Source: Sulfuricaulis sp049587675 (GTDB lineage Bacteria; Pseudomonadota; Gammaproteobacteria; Acidiferrobacterales; Sulfurifustaceae). Taken from it: 33,549 nt of DNA. This document shows, piece by piece, positions 1 through 7,956 of this stretch; the stretch's first letter is position 1, and each line of letters opens with the position of its first letter. The stretch spans positions 1-33,549 of the forward strand of contig NZ_JBAVEJ010000203.1 of the NCBI RefSeq assembly GCF_049587675.1. The letters run 5' to 3'. A program made the translations under genes and the position numbers. The notes under the pieces were generated by a model. That model saw nothing but the letters and a program-made list of their open reading frames with translations, made no database searches and was not told the origin of the DNA.

Positions 1-61
1 TGCCGCCAGCAAACAGGAAGCGCACAAATTGCGGGGTCAGCAAAGCCGCGATCTCGCTCAT
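1..61 (-). CDS. GtrA-family membrane protein, N-terminal 20 codons (partial, runs off the window)
   Basis: The ATG at 61-59 overlaps the TGA of the preceding FAD oxidoreductase gene in an ATGA junction, so it should be translated. The visible residues begin MSEIAALLTPQFVRFLFAGG, which is typical of GtrA-like proteins: a short amphipathic lead into a first membrane helix containing FxxxGG. GtrA-family proteins are small four-helix membrane proteins linked to flipping polyprenyl-phosphate sugars. In mycobacteria the GtrA-like Rv3789 is encoded beside dprE1/dprE2 and has been proposed to act in DPA translocation or in anchoring an arabinosyltransferase. The same association is seen here, but only the first 20 codons are available, so the assignment is tentative. 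Confidence 0.6.
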   Translation of the reverse strand, partial: MSEIAALLTPQFVRFLFAGG

Positions 62-1374
62 CGAGGAATTTCAGCTTGCCGCGTCGCCATTTTCGCCATA
101 TTCCGTCCAAACCCGATACTTTCCGAAATCCCCCTGTCTTCCGGGTAGTAGTAAGAGGTATCGGCCACCCACAAACCTGTCACAGGCAGAGCAACGGGCG
201 GCAATCTGTCGAGGTGGCCCGGCTCACATATAGGCTGGGCGTAGCGGTAGCGGCTTGCTCGCAAGTCAAGAAAATCCTCATCGCGCAATGCAGGATTGAT
301 CTTCTTCAGATAGTGCTGCACCTTGTCCAGAAAAGCCTGGTCGGGCTCCATAAATTTGGGATGCTCGCCGGGCATATAGAAAGGCACATACACCACATGC
401 TGGTCCAGGGGGCGAAGATTGCTGTATTCCACCAACCCCGGAATATCCATCCCCGGGTCATTCGTGTTCAGCCAAAAATTCTCGGTAACCGGTTTGCGCA
501 ACTTGGCAATCACACACACAACCGCAATGTTCTTGACCGACCGGAATGCGGTCAATACATCAGGTGGCAAGTCTGGGAATAGGCTCGGCACATACGGCAG
601 AGGTACGGTGCTGACAACTTTGTCGAAGGCTTCAAATCCGCTGGGGGCTTCAACACCTTTGACGGTGCCAGCTTCAATCACGACTTTTGAAATGGGAGAT
701 TTAAGCCGTACCTCACCACCGCGTGCCTCGATGGCTGCCTTCATGGCTTGCAGAAGTGTTTCCGAGCCACCCTCCAAATAACCCAGTTTTTCCCGAAATA
801 GACTGTAGCGTGAGCGTCCAATTCGGCGAATGCGGCTCCAGATCCAGGCTGCGGACAAACCCTCGGCGTAGTCGTAAAACTTGTAGTCGAACAAGCGGCG
901 CCACAGGACTTCATAGGCCTCCGCCCCCACCCAACGCTTGATCCAGCCTGTTGCCTCCACTTTATCCAAAGACCGCCAATCTGTGCGCTTTGTGGAAAGG
1001 AAGGCATGCAAACCGTAGCGCAGCTTTGCCATCAGACCCAGGCCCCTGAACTTCAACAAGGCAAACGGGTTGCCCCAGGGCTGAAGCCTGTTTTGATACC
1101 AGTAGCCCATCTTGGTTTCGACCCAATGCATCTTTTCGGTCAAACCCAATTCATCAAGCGTTTGAAGAAACGCAGTGTCTGAAATGCAATGAAAGTGGTA
1201 ATAGCGTTCAATGGTGAGGCCGTTAAAATCGAACGCAGCGGTCATGCCGCCAACTCGGTCGTCGGCCTCAAAGATGACGGGCTGATGGCCGTCGAGCGTC
1301 AACTGGTAGGCCACAGCCAAACCCATAGGTCCCGCGCCAAGTACGGCAATACGTTGCCCCGTTTGTTCTCCCAT
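58..1374 (-). CDS. NAD(P)/FAD-dependent oxidoreductase (amine oxidase/UDP-galactopyranose mutase-like fold)
   Basis: This is a 438-residue soluble flavoprotein. The FAD-binding GxGxxG is at residues 13-18 (GAGPMG), followed by an acidic residue at the end of strand beta-2 and an RVGG motif near residues 40-43, as in amine-oxidase/protoporphyrinogen-oxidase-like and UDP-galactopyranose-mutase-like enzymes. The C-terminal FAD segment is also recognisable (GLWVADTSYYYPEDRG). I chose the ATG at 1374 because GGAG lies 8 bases upstream; the TTG two codons earlier has no such signal. The upstream SDR stop is only a few bases away and the gtrA-like gene overlaps the 3' end. The substrate is unknown. 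Its place between an SDR and a GtrA protein in an arabinose-lipid module suggests a role on a polyprenyl-linked sugar, but this is inference. Confidence 0.75.
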   Translation of the reverse strand: MGEQTGQRIAVLGAGPMGLAVAYQLTLDGHQPVIFEADDRVGGMTAAFDFNGLTIERYYHFHCISDTAFLQTLDELGLTEKMHWVETKMGYWYQNRLQPWGNPFALLKFRGLGLMAKLRYGLHAFLSTKRTDWRSLDKVEATGWIKRWVGAEAYEVLWRRLFDYKFYDYAEGLSAAWIWSRIRRIGRSRYSLFREKLGYLEGGSETLLQAMKAAIEARGGEVRLKSPISKVVIEAGTVKGVEAPSGFEAFDKVVSTVPLPYVPSLFPDLPPDVLTAFRSVKNIAVVCVIAKLRKPVTENFWLNTNDPGMDIPGLVEYSNLRPLDQHVVYVPFYMPGEHPKFMEPDQAFLDKVQHYLKKINPALRDEDFLDLRASRYRYAQPICEPGHLDRLPPVALPVTGLWVADTSYYYPEDRGISESIGFGRNMAKMATRQAEIPR

Positions 1375-1376
1375 AC

Positions 1377-2312
1377 TCAAAACTCCAGCACAACCTTGCC
1401 GTAATTCGGATCATTAAAGGTCTCATCAATAGCGGTGGCAAATGGGGTTGGCTGTACCCCGAAAATTTCGGGCCAGTCAATTACCTCGAATTCATCCTTG
1501 GCAACTAATGCTTGCAATTGCTGCGTGGTAAATGGCGGATTGCGGTCAAAAAGTGTCCACACCCACAGAAGCGAATGGAACAACCCGTAAGGGATATTGA
1601 TGATCAAGGTACGTGCCCGAATCGCACGCTTGATCTCCCGGATGATATCGATGTAATCCACACGCTCATACCCGGAGATATTGTAGGTGCCGCCTGTCAT
1701 CTGCTTTTCAATGCAACTAACGATGATGTTGCAGAAATCACCCGCATATAGCGGTTGGCGCAAATAACGGCCATGTCCCGGAATCGGGAAAATCGGGGTT
1801 TTCCTCATAAACCGTGACAGCCAGCCCAAGTGTTTGCGATCAAACCAGCCGAACATCAGGGTGGGACGCAGAACAACGCAGGTTATGCCGCTGTCTCGCA
1901 CCATTCTTTCCTGTTCTTTCTTGGTGGTGGTGTAATAGTCGTTCGCCACCGACTCAGTTACCGAAGAACTAACATGCACTGTGTAAGGAATGCTGTGCTG
2001 CCTGATTTCATCAAGAATCAAACGCGTTGAATCTATATTGTTCCGTACAAAATCCCGATACTCGTTGCCGCCGATCTGCGCCTGCAACATCACCACCGCA
2101 TACGCGTCCTGAAAGTGGCGCTGCCACCCCCCCGGTTCGGCAAGATCGGCATACTCAGCCACAATATCAGGCTGCACTACTTGCAATACTTTTAAGTTGG
2201 CCTTGTGCTTGTCGAGCACGATTATTTTGTTATAACCAGCAGCCTTTAATCGGGCGACAAGGTTTTGGCCAACGAGCCCAGCACCGCCGGGTAACAATAT
2301 TTTCCTGTTCAC
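1377..2312 (-). CDS. NAD(P)-dependent epimerase/dehydratase (extended SDR)
   Basis: This is a 311-residue Rossmann protein. The nucleotide-binding motif is GGAGLVG at residues 9-15, and the catalytic pair of the SDR family is visible as Y127-TTT-K131 preceded by a serine run at 115-117. I chose the GTG start at 2312: an AGGA sequence sits about 10 bases upstream, and the Rossmann strand begins three codons later. A longer reading would overlap the upstream membrane-protein gene with no family similarity. The protein may be a sugar-nucleotide or polyprenyl-sugar epimerase, dehydratase or reductase; the sequence does not decide the substrate. It is directly followed by the FAD oxidoreductase, suggesting that the pair acts in one redox conversion. 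Confidence 0.75.
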   Translation of the reverse strand: MNRKILLPGGAGLVGQNLVARLKAAGYNKIIVLDKHKANLKVLQVVQPDIVAEYADLAEPGGWQRHFQDAYAVVMLQAQIGGNEYRDFVRNNIDSTRLILDEIRQHSIPYTVHVSSSVTESVANDYYTTTKKEQERMVRDSGITCVVLRPTLMFGWFDRKHLGWLSRFMRKTPIFPIPGHGRYLRQPLYAGDFCNIIVSCIEKQMTGGTYNISGYERVDYIDIIREIKRAIRARTLIINIPYGLFHSLLWVWTLFDRNPPFTTQQLQALVAKDEFEVIDWPEIFGVQPTPFATAIDETFNDPNYGKVVLEF

Positions 2313-2326
2313 AAAGTTTCGTTCCT

Positions 2327-4012
2327 TTACTTTATAATCGCTATCGCTGACCACTCGCCAAACTCCCGACCTTCGTCCTTGATTTTCAAGACGAATTCAG
2401 CGGGTAGTTTGGTATTGGAAAATTCAAGCGTTTCCCAATCGTTTGCAATGGGTAATTGTGCGATAAACGCCGGCTCGTGTCCCACGATACTCATGCTATG
2501 GCCGCCCCTCCCGGGACCGGAGCGGTAGAGCACATGGTCGCCACGATGCAGTTTCAGCAACACTTCGCCGGTATCCGCATCGGAGCTATTGAAGGAACCG
2601 ATCACACGATAGCCTTTGAGATTAGACTTTTGAAAATCAGTGCCTGTCATCGTGCTGCTAATGAGCTTGGCTGCTTCCCGCCCTTTATCACCTTTATCAC
2701 GCACATTTGCTTTGAGCACGGTGTACGCAAAAGTGGAGCGTTCATCAATTTCTTTTGTCGAAATAAGGAAGTCACGCTCCAAAAGCTCGGCGCAACTGTT
2801 ACCCGACAGCTTTAGAGACCATGCCGACGATCGGTTTCCGTCAAATTGAACGGGAATGGTATAACTTGGAAATAAGCGGCAACTGCGAACATGATCCGTC
2901 CATCGCAGATCATCATGTTGACGTGACCAGACCGGTGCAGCATTGATAACTGCAGTTACGGTAACGATACCGATAAAACTGCGAAGCCATTTTGAGTGAG
3001 CAGCATGGAAATACTGTATGAGAATCCAGAACGTCAGAACAAAAGGGAGAAAGAAATAGCGCGGCCCCGCTAACCTCGGATGTATACCGGCTGGATCGAC
3101 ACGCACTACTGTCAGCACAACCGTTCCTGCCAGCAGATAAAGTAATATCCACGCTGACACATTGCGTCGATCCCTAAGCAACCACGCGGCAATGATCCCG
3201 GTCAGCCCCATCCCTACAAGCCACAACCAAACCTTATTATCGACCCAGTTGCCAATCAGAAACCTGCCGTAAAACGTCGGGATGACATTCATCAATACTG
3301 AATCGAGCGGTGGAAAGTGCCCTGCGGAACCCTTGACGATGAATGAAATTTGAACGGCCGCAGCCAAGGTTGCAATGAATGCGACCAATTGTTCGGAACG
3401 CAATGAGCGATACCAGTACGCTCTAAAATAAAGAACTGGCAGTATTAACACAATCACAGGGGACGACAATCCACCGACCAACAAGAGCCCCAGTCTCCAC
3501 TTAAGTGATGGACGCTTCTCATCCCAAAGCGCAACCAAAAATAGAAAAAGGGATGACCACCAAAAGGTATAAAGGGGGATGCCATATACCTCAGGGTCTG
3601 AAGGGATCATGAAAACGGCCAGCGTGCAGAGAAACTTGGCCCGTATATGCGTCGGAGCAAGGGTAATTGCCAGACCGACCAACGCGATGAACAGCCAGGT
3701 AAAAATCGTGCTGACGATGGGGTAGTTTGAAAAAGACACCCATAGAGAAATAGCCGAAATGATTTTGGGTACGGTAACGAGATAACCATTGACTGGTTCG
3801 AAAAAAGCAGACCATCCCTTATGAATGTAATCAGCCAAATCAGACCCGCTACCCAGCCCGCCATTCAGCCATGGGTTGGGCGCACCATCTTCATCCCATA
3901 CTTGGGGCGATATGAGTTGCTGCCAGCGCCTGGAGGCCAACAGGCTCAAGAACACCGTAAGCAGCAGAGGAATATAAAGTCGATTTTTGGCGAAGACTGA
4001 AAACAATTTCAT
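2327..4012 (-). CDS. Large polytopic membrane protein, GT-C-like, function unassigned
   Basis: The protein is about 561 residues, with an N-terminal helix (about 11-27), roughly ten further hydrophobic segments to about residue 380, and a hydrophilic C-terminal domain of about 180 residues. The first extracytoplasmic loop carries acidic WDEDG (39-43) and then EPVNGYLVTVPK (72-83). Acidic residues in the first external loop followed by many helices and a soluble C-terminal domain are the architecture of GT-C enzymes using polyprenyl-phosphate sugars, such as the Emb/Aft arabinosyltransferases. I do not recognise a named family. I prefer the ATG at 4012; a GTG at 4024 overlapping the previous stop is the alternative. 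Because it is next to the DPA synthesis genes, I infer a DPA-dependent periplasmic glycosyltransferase. Confidence 0.6.
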   Translation of the reverse strand: MKLFSVFAKNRLYIPLLLTVFLSLLASRRWQQLISPQVWDEDGAPNPWLNGGLGSGSDLADYIHKGWSAFFEPVNGYLVTVPKIISAISLWVSFSNYPIVSTIFTWLFIALVGLAITLAPTHIRAKFLCTLAVFMIPSDPEVYGIPLYTFWWSSLFLFLVALWDEKRPSLKWRLGLLLVGGLSSPVIVLILPVLYFRAYWYRSLRSEQLVAFIATLAAAVQISFIVKGSAGHFPPLDSVLMNVIPTFYGRFLIGNWVDNKVWLWLVGMGLTGIIAAWLLRDRRNVSAWILLYLLAGTVVLTVVRVDPAGIHPRLAGPRYFFLPFVLTFWILIQYFHAAHSKWLRSFIGIVTVTAVINAAPVWSRQHDDLRWTDHVRSCRLFPSYTIPVQFDGNRSSAWSLKLSGNSCAELLERDFLISTKEIDERSTFAYTVLKANVRDKGDKGREAAKLISSTMTGTDFQKSNLKGYRVIGSFNSSDADTGEVLLKLHRGDHVLYRSGPGRGGHSMSIVGHEPAFIAQLPIANDWETLEFSNTKLPAEFVLKIKDEGREFGEWSAIAIIK

Positions 4013-4016
4013 GCCT

Positions 4017-5891
4017 TCAGTCACCCACGGACTTTGTTACACGGCTTGTCAGGCCATATTGAGTCAGCAACAACACCACGACAATAAGTCCCAAGATAAG
4101 GAACATAGGGTACTTGGCAAGCAAGACATTGGTGAGCGCATCGAGCCTACCCGTCACAACCGGAGCGCCGACTGCCAGCCAGCCAGTATTCCTGCTACTA
4201 AAGTCGGTAAGCATGATGGAAAAGGGTCCTCTATCAACCTTGATGTAAGCCATTCCCCAAGATTCTTTCGGATTCCTTTTTATAGCCACAGGTTTCCTTT
4301 GGCCGTTTTGCTCTATTTCAAGCTTGATGCCATTGTTTAGAGGATATCCGGCCACCGGAATTGCCAGCAGAACGGTCTGCTTGTTGGCCTCGAATCTTAT
4401 TGTCGCTTGCCCAGTTGCCGCATCGCCCTGTGCGCCGTAGCTACCCAATGTCATGCCAGTGCGTTTGGGCGTGGTGGGGTAATACCCATCAGCCACAAAT
4501 GCGCCGGCGGGCATGCTATCAACCGATGTCGGTGTCAGAGGGAGACTGATGTTGGTTGGCAAGATCATTCTAACGGTAGGCGACGCCAGTATTGAAGCCA
4601 AGCGTTCGGGGTTGGGATAAGGTATATGAAGAAAAGGTTTGTCTTTCAGATAATTGAAATCGCCGGTAGCCAAATAATTTCGCGTGTTGGTTTCCTGCGC
4701 AAGTCCGGTATCACGTTTTGTGGCAAGTTCGCCTGGGATATGGCTAACGGCGTTCAGTCCCAAAGAAATTAAACCCGTGACTGTCCAGACGATCACAGCG
4801 ATGACTGTCCGGCGACGCCACTTACATATATATTCTTGGGCGATCGAAATCAAACACGCAAAGTTCACCAGGATGCCAATCGCGAACAAATCCAGATAGC
4901 GCGAGGCAAGATTGCCAACCGCCCGACCATAGGCAATACTCATGGCTTGTCCAAACGACCATACGACGAGCGCCAACAAAAACCACTTGCGATCGTTAGC
5001 TGCCGGACGTTTCCAAAGTATAACGCCAACAAAAACCAAAGCCGGTAAATTGCGGACAAGGGCTGAAAAAACACTTGGCGAAATCGGCCAACCAAGAACA
5101 GCCAGCAATGCATCAAGAAACTGAGGAAACGAAGCGGCTTCTAAAGAAGCATGGTACGCCACGGACGGGGTCAGCACGACGCCAAGTAAGAACAGTCCGG
5201 CAAGAATCGCAACAGCAAGCAACTGTTTGCGGGTTTTACGCAGACCCATCACATAAAACACCAGACCAATGATCGCAGCAGCGGCAAGGGCGAAAATTCC
5301 CGATGCCAGGGAAAGGAAAGCAAGCATCGCACAAACCACTCCGCCCCACCAACGAGCAGAAAGTGGATGTTGGGTTACGGTAAGCCATAGGCACGCAATA
5401 CCGAATAGCAAGACGAAATAAAACTGTGACTGAAAGCCTGCCAGCGTGTTCTCCCAAGCGTAAGGGACGCCGAACAAAACCAGGGAAAAAGCCAACAAAG
5501 CCGGCAAATGATTGCGTCCGATAACGCGAGTCAGCAATGCGATGCCGAACCCAAGTGTAACGATGTGTAAGACTGCGTTTACCACCATCTGAAGCAGGGG
5601 ATTCCAGATTCCATTAAAGGTCAACAGCGTGAGTGCGAGCAAGCGAGTGATGAAAATGCGGTGCTCGTTGTGGGGGGCGAATAAGTCAGTCCAGCGAAGC
5701 GTGCCTTCAAGAAAAGGTTTATATAAGTTTGCGGCTTCCCCGTCCCACTGATCCCAATATGGTGTTGCGTCGCCATAGGTACCAATCAGCCATAACTTGA
5801 TTCCAAAAAGCATGGCCGCAAAAGCACCAAATGCCAAAAATGGTACCCAGAAGCTATTAACGATAGATGGGGGTAGTTGATTAGCGTTCAT
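4017..5891 (-). CDS. Large polytopic membrane protein, GT-C-like, function unassigned (second copy of the architecture)
   Basis: The protein is about 624 residues, with a first helix near residues 15-38, around ten more helices to about residue 420, a periplasmic-looking domain (about 430-590) and a final helix near the C-terminus followed by a short basic tail. The loop after helix 1 holds DATPYWDQWDGEA (41-53) and HNEHR (74-78), a dense set of acidic and histidine residues of the kind that forms the active site in GT-C transferases. I chose the ATG at 5891, 8 bases after the dprE2-like stop; the upstream in-frame region only shadows that gene. The next membrane-protein gene follows immediately. 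It may be a polyprenyl-phosphate-arabinose-dependent glycosyltransferase. It is not clearly homologous to its neighbour in sequence, only in layout. Confidence 0.6.
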   Translation of the reverse strand: MNANQLPPSIVNSFWVPFLAFGAFAAMLFGIKLWLIGTYGDATPYWDQWDGEAANLYKPFLEGTLRWTDLFAPHNEHRIFITRLLALTLLTFNGIWNPLLQMVVNAVLHIVTLGFGIALLTRVIGRNHLPALLAFSLVLFGVPYAWENTLAGFQSQFYFVLLFGIACLWLTVTQHPLSARWWGGVVCAMLAFLSLASGIFALAAAAIIGLVFYVMGLRKTRKQLLAVAILAGLFLLGVVLTPSVAYHASLEAASFPQFLDALLAVLGWPISPSVFSALVRNLPALVFVGVILWKRPAANDRKWFLLALVVWSFGQAMSIAYGRAVGNLASRYLDLFAIGILVNFACLISIAQEYICKWRRRTVIAVIVWTVTGLISLGLNAVSHIPGELATKRDTGLAQETNTRNYLATGDFNYLKDKPFLHIPYPNPERLASILASPTVRMILPTNISLPLTPTSVDSMPAGAFVADGYYPTTPKRTGMTLGSYGAQGDAATGQATIRFEANKQTVLLAIPVAGYPLNNGIKLEIEQNGQRKPVAIKRNPKESWGMAYIKVDRGPFSIMLTDFSSRNTGWLAVGAPVVTGRLDALTNVLLAKYPMFLILGLIVVVLLLTQYGLTSRVTKSVGD

Positions 5892-5899
5892 GAAAACAT

Positions 5900-6643
5900 T
5901 CAAAACTTCATACGTTTGAAAATTGCCGCAGGTAACGAGCGGATGATCAGCATGATTAAAATCCAGAACCACGGCGTGTACAGGACGTCTTTCCGCTTGG
6001 CAATGGCGCGATGAATGTCTTGCGCCACACTTTCCGGAGTGGCGGTCAGCCGCGCCGGCAAATTTAGACCGGCGGTCATCGAGGTCGCCACAAACCCGGG
6101 CTTGATGGTCAGTACATGAACACCACTCTTGAAAAGCCTTGCTCGCAGCCCTGAAGCATAGGTGTCAATAGCGGCCTTGGCAGCGCCGTAAAGATAGTTG
6201 CTGGTTCTGCCACGGTCACCGGCAACAGAGCCAATCACCGCTATCACTCCTTTGCCTTGCGTTTCGAAGCGCCCAGCCAGACCGACAAGACAGGCGATCA
6301 CGCTTTCGGCATTGGTACGGAATTCGGCAATGGCATAAGGAATATCGGTCTCGGTACGCAGCTGATCGGGAAGGGTTCCATGGGCAACCAGTGCCACGTC
6401 GATTGTTCCAAAGACTTTCCATGCTGAATCCAGCATTTGGGGAAGGAGGTCGCTATCGTTAGCCTCCATCACGAAAGTTTTCACTTCTCCAGCGCCGCGT
6501 GCGGCAAGGTCGGTGGATACCGTCTCAAGTTTGATATTGTTTCTGGCCACCAAAAAAAGCCGCGCGCCTTGTTCCGCGTAGCGCCGCGCTACAGCTTCAG
6601 CGATGCCAGAGGTGGCACCGATGATGAGAATGTTTTGATTCAT
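5900..6643 (-). CDS. SDR, DprE2-like keto-ribose reductase (polyprenyl-P-arabinose synthesis)
   Basis: The 247-residue protein is a classical SDR with GATSGIAEA near the N-terminus and a catalytic S...YGAAK set. Its C-terminal part (IKPGFVATSMTAG, then a YTPWFW...RSLPAAIFKRMKF tail with a hydrophobic membrane-associating stretch) follows the same order as M. tuberculosis DprE2. DprE2 reduces the 2-keto intermediate made by DprE1 to give polyprenyl-phospho-beta-D-arabinofuranose. The ATG at 6643 forms an ATGA overlap with the upstream dprE1-like stop, so the longer upstream reading is rejected. The pairing and strict overlap with a DprE1-like gene make this assignment much firmer than the SDR fold alone would allow. 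Confidence 0.82.
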   Translation of the reverse strand: MNQNILIIGATSGIAEAVARRYAEQGARLFLVARNNIKLETVSTDLAARGAGEVKTFVMEANDSDLLPQMLDSAWKVFGTIDVALVAHGTLPDQLRTETDIPYAIAEFRTNAESVIACLVGLAGRFETQGKGVIAVIGSVAGDRGRTSNYLYGAAKAAIDTYASGLRARLFKSGVHVLTIKPGFVATSMTAGLNLPARLTATPESVAQDIHRAIAKRKDVLYTPWFWILIMLIIRSLPAAIFKRMKF

Positions 6644-7956
6644 CGGGTGACTCGCTTCCAGAACCGCGACAAAAGTTGGGGATCGCGCAAGGTTTCTATT
6701 CTTTCCCACTGCGGGTAGGCTTGCTTGAAATGTGCTGCACTCATGTGCGCGTCCTTGGCGGGGTATAATCTGCCGCCGGCCTCGTGTACCAAGGCGTCCA
6801 GTTTCTGGAATAGGCGTTCATTCACCTGATCGCGTTGCGGAAAATCCAGCGCCAGGGTAATGCCATGCATCGGGAACGACAGCATGCCCGGCGAGGCAAG
6901 ATCACCGCACTGCTTGAGTACGGCCAGAAATGAACCGGTACCACTTTTTGATATCTGGTGTATGACGTCGCGAATGACTTCGCGCCCGTGTTGCTGTGGC
7001 GCGACACATTGGTACTGCTGGAATCCAGCCCGGCCATATATGCGATTCCATTGTTGCAGGCGATCCAGCGGGTAGAAAAATGGGTCATATCCAACGCGAC
7101 TGGCGACTTCCTTCCTGCTCTGGCGGTGATAGTAAAGGGTATTAAACACCCGCAAACTAAACGAATTGACCAATGAGAACGGCGGGTCAATGGCCATATG
7201 CAGGCCGCCGGGCGGCGCCAACTCAATAAAGCCATTTTGCACATGATTTCCGGCAATGTAACGGCCACGACCCGCTTGCTTGCCGCTGGCCAGGCAATCG
7301 ATCCACGCCACGGTGTATTCATGGGATGTATCATACGTTTGCGAGAGTTCAAAAAACTCATCGAATCCACCGAACCGGATGCTGCGCTGCTCGATTTCGC
7401 TGGAAACCACTCGCCGTAGCTCAAGCTCTACAGCCAAGATCACGCCCGTGAGACCTAGACCGCCCACGGTGGCTGCGAATAGATCAGGTTTTTGAGATGG
7501 GGAACACTGAGTAACGCCTTCGTCGCTACGGTATATCTCCAAGTGCCGTACATGGCGACCAAACGTGCCCATAACGTGATGGTTCTTGCCATGCACATCG
7601 TTAGCGACGGCACCGCCCAAGGTGACAAACTTGGTGCCGGGCGTCACCGGCAAAAACCAGCCGCGGGGCAATGCGATACGAATCAACTCCGCCAAAGTCA
7701 AGCCTGCTTGCGCAAGCACTACGCCGGTTTCCCAGTCCGCAGCCAGCACCCTGTCCATGTTCTGCATAGCAAGGACATGACCCGACTCCGCCAGGCAAGA
7801 GTCGCCATAACTTCTCCCGCAGCCAAATGCCAGGGCAGCGCCATGCCCAACGGTTGCAATAGCGGCCAGGCCCTGTGACACATCCTCTGGCCAGCGCGCC
7901 GGATGAGGAATCTGGGGGTGACGAGGATACCGCCCCCAAGAAAGCAATTGGCCCAC
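6640..7956 (-). CDS. FAD-binding oxidase, DprE1-like (polyprenyl-P-ribose 2'-oxidase)
   Basis: This is a 438-residue PCMH-type flavoenzyme. Residues 45-52 (GCGRSYGD) and the long motif at 105-136 (TPGTKF..., HGKNHH at 122-127, then GTFGRHV) match the FAD-binding signature of M. tuberculosis DprE1 closely. The YPAKD motif places a lysine at 401 where DprE1 has its essential Lys418. DprE1 oxidises the 2'-OH of decaprenylphosphoryl-ribose as the first half of the epimerisation to arabinose. The GTG at 7956 overlaps the TAG of the UbiA gene (TAGTG), and the family's LLSWGRYP opening follows directly, so the longer frame up to 8124 is rejected. The cysteine hit by benzothiazinones in DprE1 appears to be alanine here (ITLALDFP). 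Confidence 0.88.
   Translation of the reverse strand: MGQLLSWGRYPRHPQIPHPARWPEDVSQGLAAIATVGHGAALAFGCGRSYGDSCLAESGHVLAMQNMDRVLAADWETGVVLAQAGLTLAELIRIALPRGWFLPVTPGTKFVTLGGAVANDVHGKNHHVMGTFGRHVRHLEIYRSDEGVTQCSPSQKPDLFAATVGGLGLTGVILAVELELRRVVSSEIEQRSIRFGGFDEFFELSQTYDTSHEYTVAWIDCLASGKQAGRGRYIAGNHVQNGFIELAPPGGLHMAIDPPFSLVNSFSLRVFNTLYYHRQSRKEVASRVGYDPFFYPLDRLQQWNRIYGRAGFQQYQCVAPQQHGREVIRDVIHQISKSGTGSFLAVLKQCGDLASPGMLSFPMHGITLALDFPQRDQVNERLFQKLDALVHEAGGRLYPAKDAHMSAAHFKQAYPQWERIETLRDPQLLSRFWKRVTR

Noticed and set aside
76..582. Plus-strand open frames of 100-320 codons across the window, for example here, at 21579-22529, 22622-23581 and 31921-32868
   Set aside because: All are antisense to well-supported minus-strand genes, show no domains, and arise from the base composition of the opposite strand.
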